64,000 bases of DNA. Source: Candidatus Gastranaerophilales bacterium. Lineage in GTDB: Bacteria; Cyanobacteriota; Vampirovibrionia; Gastranaerophilales; Gastranaerophilaceae. Position numbers and translations under genes: made by a program. How positions within the stretch are numbered: position 1 is the stretch's first letter; every line of letters begins with the position of its first letter. The notes below the pieces were generated by a model. The model saw only the letters and a list, made by a program, of their open reading frames with translations. It made no database searches and had not been told where the DNA came from. The stretch spans positions 10,656 through 74,655 of the forward strand of contig QAMI01000056.1 of assembly GCA_003150395.1 (NCBI GenBank), read 5' to 3'. This document shows positions 17,378 to 26,425 of the stretch, piece by piece.

Positions 17378-19810
17378 CTATTTATTTTCTGATTTTGTAG
17401 GAATTCTCATTGCGTAGAAGGAACGTACTACAAAAATCAGCGCAACGATTAAGAATACCCAGCCTGCAATCGGCGCAATATCTCTGAAAGCTTCAGAGAT
17501 TGCGATTTCCATTGCAAGAAGGCCGAATAATGTTGTGAATTTGATAATCGGGTTCATTGCAACAGAAGAGGTGTCTTTGAAAGGGTCACCCACAGTGTCG
17601 CCAACAACGGTTGCTTCATGAAGCGGAGTTCCTTTTTCCTGTAAATCAACTTCAACGATTTTCTTAGCGTTATCCCAGCAGCCGCCTGCATTTGCCATAA
17701 ATACAGCCTGAAAAAGTCCAAATACTGCAATTGCAATCAGGTAGCTTACGAAGAATGCCACCGGTGCTGAAGTTAAACCGGACGGAGCTGAGAGGCATGC
17801 AAATGCTAACGCAAATGCAAACAGTGCGATAAATATATTTATCATACCTTTTTGAGCGTACTGTGTACAAATTTTTACAACTTCTTTTGAATTTGCAACA
17901 TTTGCGCTTTTGCAGTCAGCATCACCGAGTTTGATGTTATCTTTGATATATTCGGTTGCAGAATATGCTCCGGTTGTTACAGCCTGCATAGATGCGCCGC
18001 TGAACCAGTAAATTACTGCACCGCCTGATAACAAACCAAGAAGTGTGTAAGGATTAAGCATATTCAAAATCATTTCAGGTTCAATTCCCAGAGTTGATTT
18101 GATAACCAAAATCAAAGAGAAAATCATTGTTGTAGCACCGACAACAGCAGTTCCGATAAGAACAGGTTTTGATGTTGCTTTAAAGGTGTTTCCTGCGCCG
18201 TCATTTTCTTCTAAGTATTTTTTAGCGTTTTCAAAATCAGGTTTGAAGCCGTAGTCTTTTTCGATAGCTTCAGAAACATTCGGAATTTCTTCAATCAAAG
18301 AAAGTTCGTAAACTGATTGCGCATTATCTGTAACAGGGCCGTAAGAGTCAACCGCAATTGTAACAGGTCCCATTCCCAAAAATCCGAATGCTACAAGACC
18401 GAAAGCAAAGACAGATGGATAAATCATAACTTCTTCCGGAATATAAATTGATGCAACATAAGCAAGTCCCATCAAAAGAACGATTACCATCCCAATCCAG
18501 AATGCTGAGAAGTTACCAGCAACAATCCCGGAAAGGATTGTTAATGATGCTCCGCCTTCACGTGACGCTGTAACAACTTCTTCAGTGTGTTTAGCTTTTG
18601 GAGAAGTGAAGATTTTTGTAAACTCCGGAATTAAGGCCGCACCTAAAGTTCCGCAAGAAATAATTATTGAAAGTACAAGCCATAAATTATTGCCCATATC
18701 TGCCAATAACCAGTGGCTTACGCCGAAAGTCATAATAATTGATAAAATTGATGTTAACCAAACTAGGTTTGTTAACGGTTTTTCAAAATCAAATTTGTCA
18801 GTTTTCGCTGCGTAAATTTTGTCGGCAACACCGTTAATCCAGTATGCAAGAACGGATGTTACAATCATCAAAAATCTCATTACGAAAATCCAGGTTAATA
18901 ATTGAACCTGATTTTCAGCTCCTGCTACAGCAAGAAGAATAAATGAAACAAGAGCAACACCTGTTACACCATAAGTTTCAAATCCGTCAGCAGTCGGGCC
19001 GACAGAGTCTCCTGCATTGTCTCCGGTGCAGTCTGCAATAACACCTGGGTTTCTCGGGTCGTCTTCTTTAATGCCAAACTGAATTTTCATTAAGTCAGAC
19101 CCGATATCTGCGATTTTTGTAAAGATACCGCCTGCAACACGAAGTGCTGATGCGCCTAAAGATTCACCGATTGCAAAACCGATAAAACAAGCGCCTGCTA
19201 TTTCGCCAGGAACGAACAATAGAATTGTCAGCATCAAAATCAATTCTACTGATACAAGGCAAACACCGATAGACATACCGGCTTTCAACGGAATGTTTAA
19301 AATGTTCAGCGGGTTCCCTTTTAAAGATACGAAAGCTGTTCTTGCGTTAGCTAAAGTGTTCATTCTGATACCGAACCAGGCTACAGCATAAGAACCTAAA
19401 ATACCGATTACAGACCACGCCAAAATAATTAATACATTCTTGAGCGGCATATTCTGCAGATATCCGAAGTAAAACGCGATACAAAGACCGATTAATACTT
19501 CTAATACAAGTAAAAACTTGCCTTGCTGAATAAGGTAAGTTTTACAGGTTTCAAAAATTGTGTTTCCGACTTCAGCCATAGCCGTGTGAACGTCAAGCTT
19601 TTTAATTCTTAAGAATTCAATGAAGCCGAACACAAGGCCAATTACTGAAATTGCAATTCCGATAAGCAAATAATTAAAGAAATCAGGATTTGCATTTTTG
19701 ATACTCGGAACAACCAAATCTGCTTCGCTTGCAAAAGCTGGCGAAACTGTGCAAAACAACGCAGCAAAAAAAGCGGCCATTGTTTTGGATGAAAATAATT
19801 TTTTCAACAT
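17378..19810 (-). CDS. hppA: Membrane-bound ion-translocating pyrophosphatase
   Basis: Integral membrane pump coupling pyrophosphate hydrolysis to H+ and/or Na+ export. About 16 membrane helices over 810 residues. Diagnostic segments: IKEDDPRNPGVIADCTGDNA and GDSVGPTADGFETYGVTG (about 245-280), TEEVVTASREGGA (about 405) and GPVTDNAQSVYELS (about 493, where many family members have DNAGG). The N terminus (FFAALFCTVSPAFASEADLV) looks like a signal peptide ahead of the first core helix. The divergent signature cannot tell H+ from Na+ specificity. It probably conserves energy from biosynthetic pyrophosphate in a fermentative cell. Confidence 0.94.
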   Translation of the reverse strand: MLKKLFSSKTMAAFFAALFCTVSPAFASEADLVVPSIKNANPDFFNYLLIGIAISVIGLVFGFIEFLRIKKLDVHTAMAEVGNTIFETCKTYLIQQGKFLLVLEVLIGLCIAFYFGYLQNMPLKNVLIILAWSVIGILGSYAVAWFGIRMNTLANARTAFVSLKGNPLNILNIPLKAGMSIGVCLVSVELILMLTILLFVPGEIAGACFIGFAIGESLGASALRVAGGIFTKIADIGSDLMKIQFGIKEDDPRNPGVIADCTGDNAGDSVGPTADGFETYGVTGVALVSFILLAVAGAENQVQLLTWIFVMRFLMIVTSVLAYWINGVADKIYAAKTDKFDFEKPLTNLVWLTSILSIIMTFGVSHWLLADMGNNLWLVLSIIISCGTLGAALIPEFTKIFTSPKAKHTEEVVTASREGGASLTILSGIVAGNFSAFWIGMVIVLLMGLAYVASIYIPEEVMIYPSVFAFGLVAFGFLGMGPVTIAVDSYGPVTDNAQSVYELSLIEEIPNVSEAIEKDYGFKPDFENAKKYLEENDGAGNTFKATSKPVLIGTAVVGATTMIFSLILVIKSTLGIEPEMILNMLNPYTLLGLLSGGAVIYWFSGASMQAVTTGAYSATEYIKDNIKLGDADCKSANVANSKEVVKICTQYAQKGMINIFIALFAFALAFACLSAPSGLTSAPVAFFVSYLIAIAVFGLFQAVFMANAGGCWDNAKKIVEVDLQEKGTPLHEATVVGDTVGDPFKDTSSVAMNPIIKFTTLFGLLAMEIAISEAFRDIAPIAGWVFLIVALIFVVRSFYAMRIPTKSENK

Positions 19811-19909
19811 AATATCTCCTTACTTAGTTGATTCACAGGAAATATTATAATGTAAATTCAAATTTGTGACAACTTTGTAACAATAAATCGTACACCCGGA
19901 TGATACGCA

Positions 19910-20602
19910 TTATTGCAGGTATTTGGGATGGATGGTTGCAATTAGTGATTTTCTTGTTAAGAATCTGAATAAAAACAATGAAAACAAAGCCAGTGAGGGT
20001 ATTCCAACTAACATTCGGTCTGCATAAAAGGAAAGCAGTGATGTTATTAATGTAACCGGCAATGCAAAAATATACGCCAATGTTATAAATGGGTGAACTT
20101 TCAAAATATCCCAAATGGAGATAGGATAATAAGGCATCATTTCGTCAATATTTGACTGGCTGAATGTTTTAGTATAGGTTGGTTTGTCAATACATTTTTT
20201 CTCGTAAAGTTTTAGCATTGTTTTCTTGTACGTTTTATTTACAAGTTTTTCGGCTTTGTTTAGGACTTCTGATTTGCTTGCGTCATCAAACTTTACTAAC
20301 AATTGGTAGATTTCATAATTAATTTTATGCAAAACCGGCTCATGATATTCTTTTGGAATATTGCAGCTTATTAAGTCAATTGTCTTGTGAAATGTCCATT
20401 CCGCAATAATCTGCGTGATACATTGACAGTTATTTTCTTCAATATCGTCTTCCTCATAAAGTGCTTTGGCGGCAATTAGGGACATCTGGTATACCATATC
20501 CCGAATATAAACTTCATTCTCTTTGTATTTTTCTGGAATTACCCCTCTGACTTGAAATCTCAATTGATTTGCAAATTCTTTGTAATTGAAATATTTACTC
20601 AT
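19910..20602 (-). CDS. Hypothetical protein with C-terminal membrane hairpin, 230 aa
   Basis: The start is taken as the ATG giving MSKYFNYKEFANQLRF, since a purine-rich GGCGG lies just upstream; a GTG seven codons earlier is possible. Residues 1-165 are helical and charged with a pair of cysteines (NNCQC). Near 165-215 are two hydrophobic stretches (FITLAYIFALPVTLITSLL and MLVGIPSLALFSLFLFRFL). No family recognised. Divergent from mscS. Confidence 0.62.
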   Translation of the reverse strand: MSKYFNYKEFANQLRFQVRGVIPEKYKENEVYIRDMVYQMSLIAAKALYEEDDIEENNCQCITQIIAEWTFHKTIDLISCNIPKEYHEPVLHKINYEIYQLLVKFDDASKSEVLNKAEKLVNKTYKKTMLKLYEKKCIDKPTYTKTFSQSNIDEMMPYYPISIWDILKVHPFITLAYIFALPVTLITSLLSFYADRMLVGIPSLALFSLFLFRFLTRKSLIATIHPKYLQ

Positions 20603-20732
20603 AACCGCCTGCAATTTTACCAAAATAATTTACATTAAAATTATAAATAAATTGTTTGAACTAATCAATATCAGATAAAGTCTTTTTATTTTTGTGTTAT
20701 TCTTTTTTTGAAAAGTAACAAGGATATTTTGT

Positions 20733-21596
20733 ATGGATTTTATGGATGCAATAATTGAACATTTGGAAAAATTTAACAGGCTTCTTGTGTCAACTCATTT
20801 TGACTTGATTTTCGGCGCGTTAATAAACCTTTTATTGATTGCAGTCTTGTTTAAAGCTGTAGATATGATGGGTTTAAAACTTAAAAATCATATAATAAAC
20901 AGAGATGGAAACAGTCAGTTAACCCAATTTGTTCCGATTTTGGACAGAATTCTAAAATTCTTAATTGTATTTTTCATAGTTGCCTCATTTTTGCAAAGTC
21001 ATGGTTATTCAGTTTCTTCCTTGATTACTGGGTTTGGAATTACGGGTTTAGCAGTAGGCTTTGCGGCAAACGCTACAATCTCAAATATTTTTGGAACGCT
21101 TGCAATATTCAGCGATAAAGCTTATAAAATTGGTGATTATATTATTGCAAACGGGGTTGAAGGCACTGTTGAAGATGTTAATATTCGCTCCACGAAAATC
21201 AGAACTCTTGATAACTTTTTATATATAGTTCCTAACAGCAGCGTTGCTACTGGAAATATTTGTAACATTTCACGTGCTAAAAAACGTCGAATTGTTGAAG
21301 TTTTTACGCTTACTTATGATACATCTGACGAAATGCTTGAGCGTGCAATTAAAATTGTTGAGGAAATTCTTGGCTCAAACAAAGATATCCACTCTGATTT
21401 TGTTGTGTTTTTGGATACACTTGCTGACAGCTCAATTAATATTAAATGTATTGCGTATGCAAAAACAAAGTCTTATAATGAATTAATGAAAATAAAATCT
21501 GGTGTAATTCTTGAAGTTGTAAAACGTTTCCGTTCAGAAGGACTTGATTTTGCATTCCCGTCTACTTCTGTTTACGTTGAAAAGTCTGGGAATTGA
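20733..21596 (+). CDS. Small-conductance mechanosensitive channel (MscS family)
   Basis: Tension-gated inner-membrane channel protecting against hypo-osmotic shock. It has 287 residues, three N-terminal membrane helices, and the pore helix region ITGFGITGLAVGFAANATISN, a typical glycine/alanine-packed TM3. The beta domain follows with DYIIANGVEGTVEDVNIRSTKIRTLDN and IVPNSSVATGNICNIS. The C-terminal alpha/beta domain is complete. It is followed 7 bp later by rlmH. Confidence 0.92.
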   Translation: MDFMDAIIEHLEKFNRLLVSTHFDLIFGALINLLLIAVLFKAVDMMGLKLKNHIINRDGNSQLTQFVPILDRILKFLIVFFIVASFLQSHGYSVSSLITGFGITGLAVGFAANATISNIFGTLAIFSDKAYKIGDYIIANGVEGTVEDVNIRSTKIRTLDNFLYIVPNSSVATGNICNISRAKKRRIVEVFTLTYDTSDEMLERAIKIVEEILGSNKDIHSDFVVFLDTLADSSINIKCIAYAKTKSYNELMKIKSGVILEVVKRFRSEGLDFAFPSTSVYVEKSGN

Positions 21597-21602
21597 TTAA
21601 TT

Positions 21603-22073
21603 ATGCATATCAAAATTCTTGCACTCGGAAAGTTGAAAGAACAGTTTTTAAAAGAAGGAATTGCTGAATTTCAAAAACGTCTTACTCCATATGCAAACTT
21701 TGAAATTATTGAATTGCAGCCAGTTGAAATAAAAGATGAAACTTTAATTCAAAGAGCACTTGAAGAGGAAGCACAAAAGCTTCTTGCCTGTATTAAGCCG
21801 CAATCCTATGTTATAACGCTTGAAATCGACGGAAAAATGTTATCATCAGAAGACTTAGCAAGAAAGATTTCGGATTTAACTAATGACGGCATTACCGAAA
21901 TTATATTTGTAATCGGTTCTTCTTACGGACTATCCCCAATTATATCAAAACGTGCAGATTTTAAATTAAGTCTTTCCAAAATGACTTTTCTTCATCAATT
22001 TGCGCGGCTAATTCTTACAGAGCAGATATATCGTGCTTTTAAGATAATCAAAGGGGAAACTTATCATAAATAA
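21603..22073 (+). CDS. rlmH: 23S rRNA (pseudouridine-1915-N3)-methyltransferase
   Basis: SPOUT methyltransferase acting on helix 69 of assembled 70S ribosomes. The 156 residues match the family. Visible motifs are the N-terminal IKILALGKLKEQFLKEGIAEF, LEIDGKMLSSEDLARKI, the cofactor-binding FVIGSSYGLSP and the C-terminal LILTEQIYRAFKIIKGETYHK, which ends on the usual xYHK. Confidence 0.96.
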   Translation: MHIKILALGKLKEQFLKEGIAEFQKRLTPYANFEIIELQPVEIKDETLIQRALEEEAQKLLACIKPQSYVITLEIDGKMLSSEDLARKISDLTNDGITEIIFVIGSSYGLSPIISKRADFKLSLSKMTFLHQFARLILTEQIYRAFKIIKGETYHK

Positions 22074-22131
22074 TTTTACTTTTTGTTCGAAAAATGATAT
22101 ACTCAATATGTAAAAAGCAGTGGAGAGAGAA

Positions 22132-23859
22132 ATGGAAACTTTTGAACTTAATTATTCACTTGAAGAATTAAAAAAACGAACAGATAAAGAGTATTTAATA
22201 ACAAAAAAATTCCTCGATGTTGATGCGCCTGAATATCTTGCGCTCGATGAAGGTGATAAAAAGGCTCTGAAAAACCTTGTTAAAGCTGCATATTTTATTC
22301 AAAAGATAAATGCACAGCTTGATAATAAAAAAAATATAGCTTTTTATGAATATTTGCATGAAGAAATTCTCAAAGGCAATGAACGCGCTGAACTTACAAA
22401 AATTCTATTCCTCGCGCAGATAGGAATATGCGGAATTGACAGGGAATCTACCAAAATAAGCCTTGCAAAAGGTATTGAAGAACTCCCCGGCAAAGGATTA
22501 TATCCGGAAGATTTGTCAAAAGAAGAGTTTCATAAAATTCTTATTAAGATGCTTAAAGAAAATAAAATTGAAGAAGTCCGAAAAATTCTCAATCAACGTT
22601 CTGTTGTTTTGCGCCAGAATGATGAACTTGTTGCAAAAGATTATGTTGATTACTTCAGTGAAGAATTCAGAGTTGTTGCCGAAAAATTAGAGGCGGCCGC
22701 TCAAACTTCTACAAACAAGGCCTTTAATGAATACTTAAGGCTTCAAGCGATAGCTCTTAGAATTTCCGATCCGATGCTTGATGCTTACGCTGACAAAAAA
22801 TGGGCTGAATTACAGGATACACCGCTGGAATTTACGATTACGCGCGAAAACTATGCTGATGAAATGACAGGAAGTGTTGTTGAAAACGAAGAATTAAAAA
22901 AACTGCTTGACGATAACAATATTCAGGCTCTTCCGAAAGATTTTCTCGGCGGCCGCGTCGGAATTGTAAATAAAGAAGGAACGGAAGCGCTTTTGAAAAT
23001 AAAAGATTTTCTGCCTGATTTGGCGGCTAACATGCCATATAATGACGAATATGAACAAAATATCTCACAGAATTCCGATGTAAAACAAACCATGGTTGAC
23101 GTTGACATTGTTGTTCTTGCAGGCGATGTCGGAGCATATCGTGCAGGAATTACTTTAGCGGAAAACCTCCCGAATGATGATAAACTTTCTCTTACAATCG
23201 GAGGCGGAAGACGAAATGTTTACCACAGACAAATCCGTTTTATTTCAGACAGAGAAAAACTTCAAAAACGGCTGGATGCGGTTTTAGACAAAGAACAGCA
23301 CCAATATTACCTTGACGAGGCTGACCACTGGTTCACAATCGGGCATGAAAACACTCATTCGCTCGGGCCAAACAAAGGCACAGAGGCTTTGGGCAAATAC
23401 AAAAGCATAATTGAAGAAAATAAAGCCGATATGGGTGCTCTTGCATTTTTGGATATACTTGAAGAAAAAGGAATGTATACGCATGAGCAGGTTTTGCAAA
23501 TTCTGGTATCTTTTGCAGCTGATAACTTTTTAAAATCAAAACCAACTTTATCACAGGCTCACAGAGTCCGTTCTGTTATGCAAAACAAGTATTTTATTGA
23601 AAACGGCGCAATTGAATTGACAACGGAAGGTAAAATACACGTTAATATTGACAAAATGATTCCGACTGCAAAGAAGATGCTTGCGGAAATTGTGAGAATT
23701 CAAATTGACGGCGATTTTGCAAAAGGCGAAAAATACGTTTTGGACAATTTTATCTGGACAGAAGAAATGGAAACTATTTCTCAAAAACTCAAAGAAATTG
23801 ATAAAAGTCTTAACGGCAGAACAGATGCTCCTCTTGCCAGAATGCTTTTGAAAAGTTAG
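22132..23859 (+). CDS. M49-like (dipeptidyl-peptidase III type) zinc metallopeptidase
   Basis: The start ATG follows GGAGAGA; an upstream GTG would add four residues. Cytosolic, 575 residues. The zinc site is HENTH at 405-409 plus IEENKADMGAL, with the third ligand near Glu428/429. This pair corresponds to the HExxGH and EECRAD motifs of dipeptidyl-peptidase III, but here the first motif is the five-residue HExxH form. Upstream, GGGRRNVYHRQIRF is another family-like segment. It is shorter than eukaryotic DPP III (about 700). It likely removes dipeptides from peptide N termini; specificity is inference. Confidence 0.8.
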   Translation: METFELNYSLEELKKRTDKEYLITKKFLDVDAPEYLALDEGDKKALKNLVKAAYFIQKINAQLDNKKNIAFYEYLHEEILKGNERAELTKILFLAQIGICGIDRESTKISLAKGIEELPGKGLYPEDLSKEEFHKILIKMLKENKIEEVRKILNQRSVVLRQNDELVAKDYVDYFSEEFRVVAEKLEAAAQTSTNKAFNEYLRLQAIALRISDPMLDAYADKKWAELQDTPLEFTITRENYADEMTGSVVENEELKKLLDDNNIQALPKDFLGGRVGIVNKEGTEALLKIKDFLPDLAANMPYNDEYEQNISQNSDVKQTMVDVDIVVLAGDVGAYRAGITLAENLPNDDKLSLTIGGGRRNVYHRQIRFISDREKLQKRLDAVLDKEQHQYYLDEADHWFTIGHENTHSLGPNKGTEALGKYKSIIEENKADMGALAFLDILEEKGMYTHEQVLQILVSFAADNFLKSKPTLSQAHRVRSVMQNKYFIENGAIELTTEGKIHVNIDKMIPTAKKMLAEIVRIQIDGDFAKGEKYVLDNFIWTEEMETISQKLKEIDKSLNGRTDAPLARMLLKS

Positions 23860-23927
23860 TAAGAAAGGTTTGCTTTATAGAAAGATATTATTTAAATCTG
23901 TTATTTTTTCCTAAAGTTCAAATTCAA

Positions 23928-24458
23928 ATGCTGGTTTTGGGTACATTATGGATTGTGCTTTTATCCTGCTTTATTAGAGTTGTTGCAGGCGGCGGGTTTG
24001 CCATCGGTGTTTTGATAGGGCTTCCCGTGCTTTTTAAACTGTATATTGATTTTGTGCTAAAGTTACTTCCTGAACTCACAGGAAAATGTCTTGTAGTTAC
24101 AAAAAACTCCATAATGATTACTTATTTGAACAAGACGTCTATCAGTATAAACATTGACGCCATAAAGAAAATTAAATTTCAGTGGCCGCCTGTTATTTCC
24201 AGGCGTGGGCGAGGGGCTAGAGAGGTTATTATTGAGCAAAAAGACGGTGAAGTTATTGAAATTTATAATGTTTACTTTGATGAGGTCTTGTTAAGGTTAG
24301 CGGAACTTGCTAAGCAAAATGGTATTCAAACAGAAGGCTTAGATGTTACTAAAACCGGATACACATATAAATATCTTCATACTTTTCAAATGATTGGTGT
24401 TTGGGGTGCTTTTGCCACAGTAATATATTTACTCTGCAAAGCATTAAAATTATTTTAA
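23928..24458 (+). CDS. Membrane protein with PH-like cytosolic domain, about 176 aa
   Basis: One N-terminal membrane segment pair (MLVLGTLWIVLLSCFIRVV and GGGFAIGVLIGLPVLFKL), a central beta-rich part (CLVVTKNSIMITYLNKTSIS ... IIEQKDGEVIEIYNVYF) resembling bacterial PH-like domains, and a last helix at the C terminus. There is no ribosome binding site before this ATG. The frame stays open upstream for at least 20 codons (ERYYLNLLFFPKVQIQ just before), and that stretch reads like protein, so the true start may lie upstream at a non-standard codon. Unknown function. Confidence 0.6.
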   Translation: MLVLGTLWIVLLSCFIRVVAGGGFAIGVLIGLPVLFKLYIDFVLKLLPELTGKCLVVTKNSIMITYLNKTSISINIDAIKKIKFQWPPVISRRGRGAREVIIEQKDGEVIEIYNVYFDEVLLRLAELAKQNGIQTEGLDVTKTGYTYKYLHTFQMIGVWGAFATVIYLLCKALKLF

Positions 24459-24796
24459 GATGTAAATTATACATATAGTGCAAAATCATAAATTTATCCT
24501 AGCGCCCCTGTCTAATTCTGCATTTGTCTGGCCTAATTCCAGTGTAAGCGCCATTGCTCTAATCAGAGCCAAGGTGTGTCTATGTGCGTTGTACCCTCAC
24601 CCACAGGTGTAAGCCTCGCTTAAGCTCGTCAACACCTGCTCCCTCTCCCCGGTGGGGCGAGGGCATACGATGATAATCGTGCAGATATTGTCAAAGACAT
24701 TGCCCTTTCCCAGCGCTTTGTCCTAATCCTGAATATTTTGTTCTAATTCTTACACAAGCGCTTTTGGCTAATCCCGTTCCGATGCGTAAGAGTGGA
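24459..24796. other. Intergenic region of 338 bp, less AT-rich than its surroundings
   Basis: No convincing gene on either strand. It contains the CCCTCACCC repeat described separately, plus several copies of the short phrase CTAAT(T/C)C (near 24511, 24532, 24722, 24743) in C/T-rich sequence. Its base composition differs visibly from the flanking genes, which suggests a decayed or inserted element. The folE2 stop codon lies in a GAGTGGAC/GTCCACTC hairpin at its right end. Confidence 0.5.
24594..24664 (+). repeat. CCCTCACCC-type dispersed hairpin element, copy 1
   Basis: Starts with CCCTCACCC, then an inner inverted repeat CAGGTGT (24604) / ACACCTG (24632), then CCCTCTCCCC pairing with GGGGCGAGGG. 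The same outer layout with a different inner stem occurs at 53155-53226. Confidence 0.6.
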
Positions 24797-25576
24797 CTAC
24801 GTCCACTCGTGCTGGTAGGCCCAGGCAGAATGGTTGTGGATGCTTTCGAAAGCCTCGCATTCGACTTCAAATTCCTTCACCAATTCATGCTGGCGAAGCT
24901 TTACAACAACATCGCGCAATACATCTTCAACAAATTTCGGGTTTGCATAAGCCTTCTCTGTTACAAACTTTTCATCCTGACGCTTCAATAGCGGATAAAC
25001 CGGACAACTTGCGCAGGATTCAACCAATTCAACCAAATCTTCAATCCAAATATGCTTGTCTTCGTCATAAGATACTCTTACACGAATGAACGCACGCTGA
25101 TTGTGTGCTCCGTTGTCTGAAATCTCTTTTGAACACGGGCAAAGTGTTGTTACCGGAACTTCAACCCCTAAAATAAACTTGTAATCCTCTCCTGTCATTT
25201 GTCCCTTGAAAATACAGTCATAACTCATTGGAGAAGACAATGCCGTAACCGGAGATTGCTTTTCAATAAAATATTTGAATCTAAATTCCAGCTCTCCGCT
25301 TTTTGCCTCAAGCCTTTTTATAATTTCTTCAAGACATCCCTTAATATCAACACCTAAAAGATTTTTGTTTCTCCATTCTGTCAAAACTTCTACAAAGCGC
25401 GACATATGAGTCCCTTTATAATCGCGCGGCAGTGAAACATTTACTTTTGCTCTTGAATAAACCACCTGATTTGAGCTGTTTTTACGCTGAATTATAAGCG
25501 GCAGCTCAAGATGTTTAATGCCGACTTTCTGTATGTCTACGTTTCTTTCGTCTTTTAAATTCTGGATGTCTTTCAT
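24797..25576 (-). CDS. folE2: GTP cyclohydrolase IB (FolE2)
   Basis: Converts GTP to 7,8-dihydroneopterin triphosphate, the first step towards folate and also towards queuosine-type products. FolE2 enzymes are metal-dependent but can use metals other than zinc. At 259 residues it has the family signature TLCPCSKEISDNGAHNQR with the metal-binding cysteine, VESCASCPVYPLLKR and EAFESIHNHSAWAY near the C terminus. No other folate gene is adjacent. The start is preceded by a weak purine stretch. Confidence 0.95.
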   Translation of the reverse strand: MKDIQNLKDERNVDIQKVGIKHLELPLIIQRKNSSNQVVYSRAKVNVSLPRDYKGTHMSRFVEVLTEWRNKNLLGVDIKGCLEEIIKRLEAKSGELEFRFKYFIEKQSPVTALSSPMSYDCIFKGQMTGEDYKFILGVEVPVTTLCPCSKEISDNGAHNQRAFIRVRVSYDEDKHIWIEDLVELVESCASCPVYPLLKRQDEKFVTEKAYANPKFVEDVLRDVVVKLRQHELVKEFEVECEAFESIHNHSAWAYQHEWT

Positions 25577-25690
25577 ACTTTTATTTTCTCATGTTACGTT
25601 TTGTTAATATTAGCAATAAAAAATAGCAACTTTTTGGGAATAATATACTTATTATAAATATAAAGCTCTCTCTTCTTATTTAAACGGATA

Positions 25691-25720
25691 GGCCTTGAAA
25701 AATCAAGGTCTTTTTTTTTT
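25691..25720 (+). terminator. Strong plus-strand terminator without an evident plus-strand gene
   Basis: GGCCTTGA (25691-25698) pairs with TCAAGGTC (25703-25710) and is followed by ten T. The upstream neighbour folE2 is transcribed leftwards from 25576, so the only plus-strand sequence it could end is the roughly 110 bp from 25577, which has an AT-rich promoter-like stretch (TATAAATATAAAG) but no ORF. A short RNA is possible. Confidence 0.6.
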
Positions 25721-25734
25721 ACCGTTTTATAAAA

Positions 25735-25762
25735 TAAGCGGGCTAAATAAAAAGCCCGCTTA
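25735..25762 (-). terminator. Terminator of the thioredoxin-like gene
   Basis: TAAGCGGGCT (25735) and AGCCCGCTTA (25753) form a perfect 10 bp stem with A/T tails, 8 bp past the stop codon of the gene at 25770-26246. Confidence 0.8.
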
Positions 25763-25769
25763 CAAGAAA

Positions 25770-26246
25770 CTATTTTTTGTCAGCTTTATCAAGTAAGCCT
25801 CTGATTCTCAAATATCTGTTAAGTTCAGTCTTCATCTTTGGCATATTCTGATAAAACGCGTTGTTTAAAAGAATTCTGTTATCATATTTCGGGTCGATGA
25901 TGTAAACTGTAGGGAAACCGGTTAAGCCGACATCCTCTACCAATTCTTTGTTAACAGGGTTTTCAACATCAAGCATTACAAAGTTGTATCTTGCAAGGTA
26001 CATAAGGCTTAATGTTTTGAATTTCGGCATAAATTTTAAGCAATAACCGCACCAGTCAACATAAAAAAGTGCAACCATAGGTTTGTCACTTTCCATAGCT
26101 TTGTCATAGGAAATACCGACTTTGTAATCAGACGGTTTTTCTTTTTTGTTTGCCGCTCCGGTTGCTGTTGCAACAGCAAATCCTGCAGCAGATGAAATTA
26201 ATACCACCAATAAAATTGCTAAAGTGATTATAATTTTCTTTTTCAT
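25770..26246 (-). CDS. Membrane-anchored thioredoxin-like protein
   Basis: 158 residues. An N-terminal helix (IIITLAILLVVLISSAAGFAVA) anchors or exports the protein, followed by a thioredoxin-fold domain. Its redox motif is VDWCGYCLKFMPKF (CGYC in place of CGPC) and the cis-Pro segment is GLTGFPTVYIID. It probably faces the periplasmic side and reduces or exchanges disulfides. The CGYC dipeptide is closer to DsbC/DsbG-like centres than to classical thioredoxin. Strong GAGGAGG before the ATG. Confidence 0.85.
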   Translation of the reverse strand: MKKKIIITLAILLVVLISSAAGFAVATATGAANKKEKPSDYKVGISYDKAMESDKPMVALFYVDWCGYCLKFMPKFKTLSLMYLARYNFVMLDVENPVNKELVEDVGLTGFPTVYIIDPKYDNRILLNNAFYQNMPKMKTELNRYLRIRGLLDKADKK

Positions 26247-26325
26247 AAATCCTCCTCTTACTAATACAATATATTATATAACAAACAAAAAGGCATGCCC
26301 AATTTAATAAATCTTAATACAACTC

Positions 26326-26354
26326 TTGAAAAAGTATATATTATGATATATACT
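26326..26354 (+). promoter_or_regulatory. Promoter of the sigma factor gene
   Basis: TTGAAA (26326-26331) and TATACT (26349-26354) are 17 bp apart, upstream of the gene starting at 26426. The leader of about 65 nt includes AAGGAG. Confidence 0.6.
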
Positions 26355-26425
26355 AAGTATATATATTTAAATTAAAGTGTAAATTGTTCTCGTGTAACTA
26401 ATTTAAATAAGGAGTTTAAAAGAGT

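Noticed and set aside
24764..24991. Plus-strand ORF across the folE2 3' end
   Set aside because: It is a shadow of folE2; the product has no family features and no ribosome binding site.
25577..25690. THF or other riboswitch upstream of folE2
   Set aside because: No conserved riboswitch core or minus-strand terminator/anti-terminator pair could be recognised.
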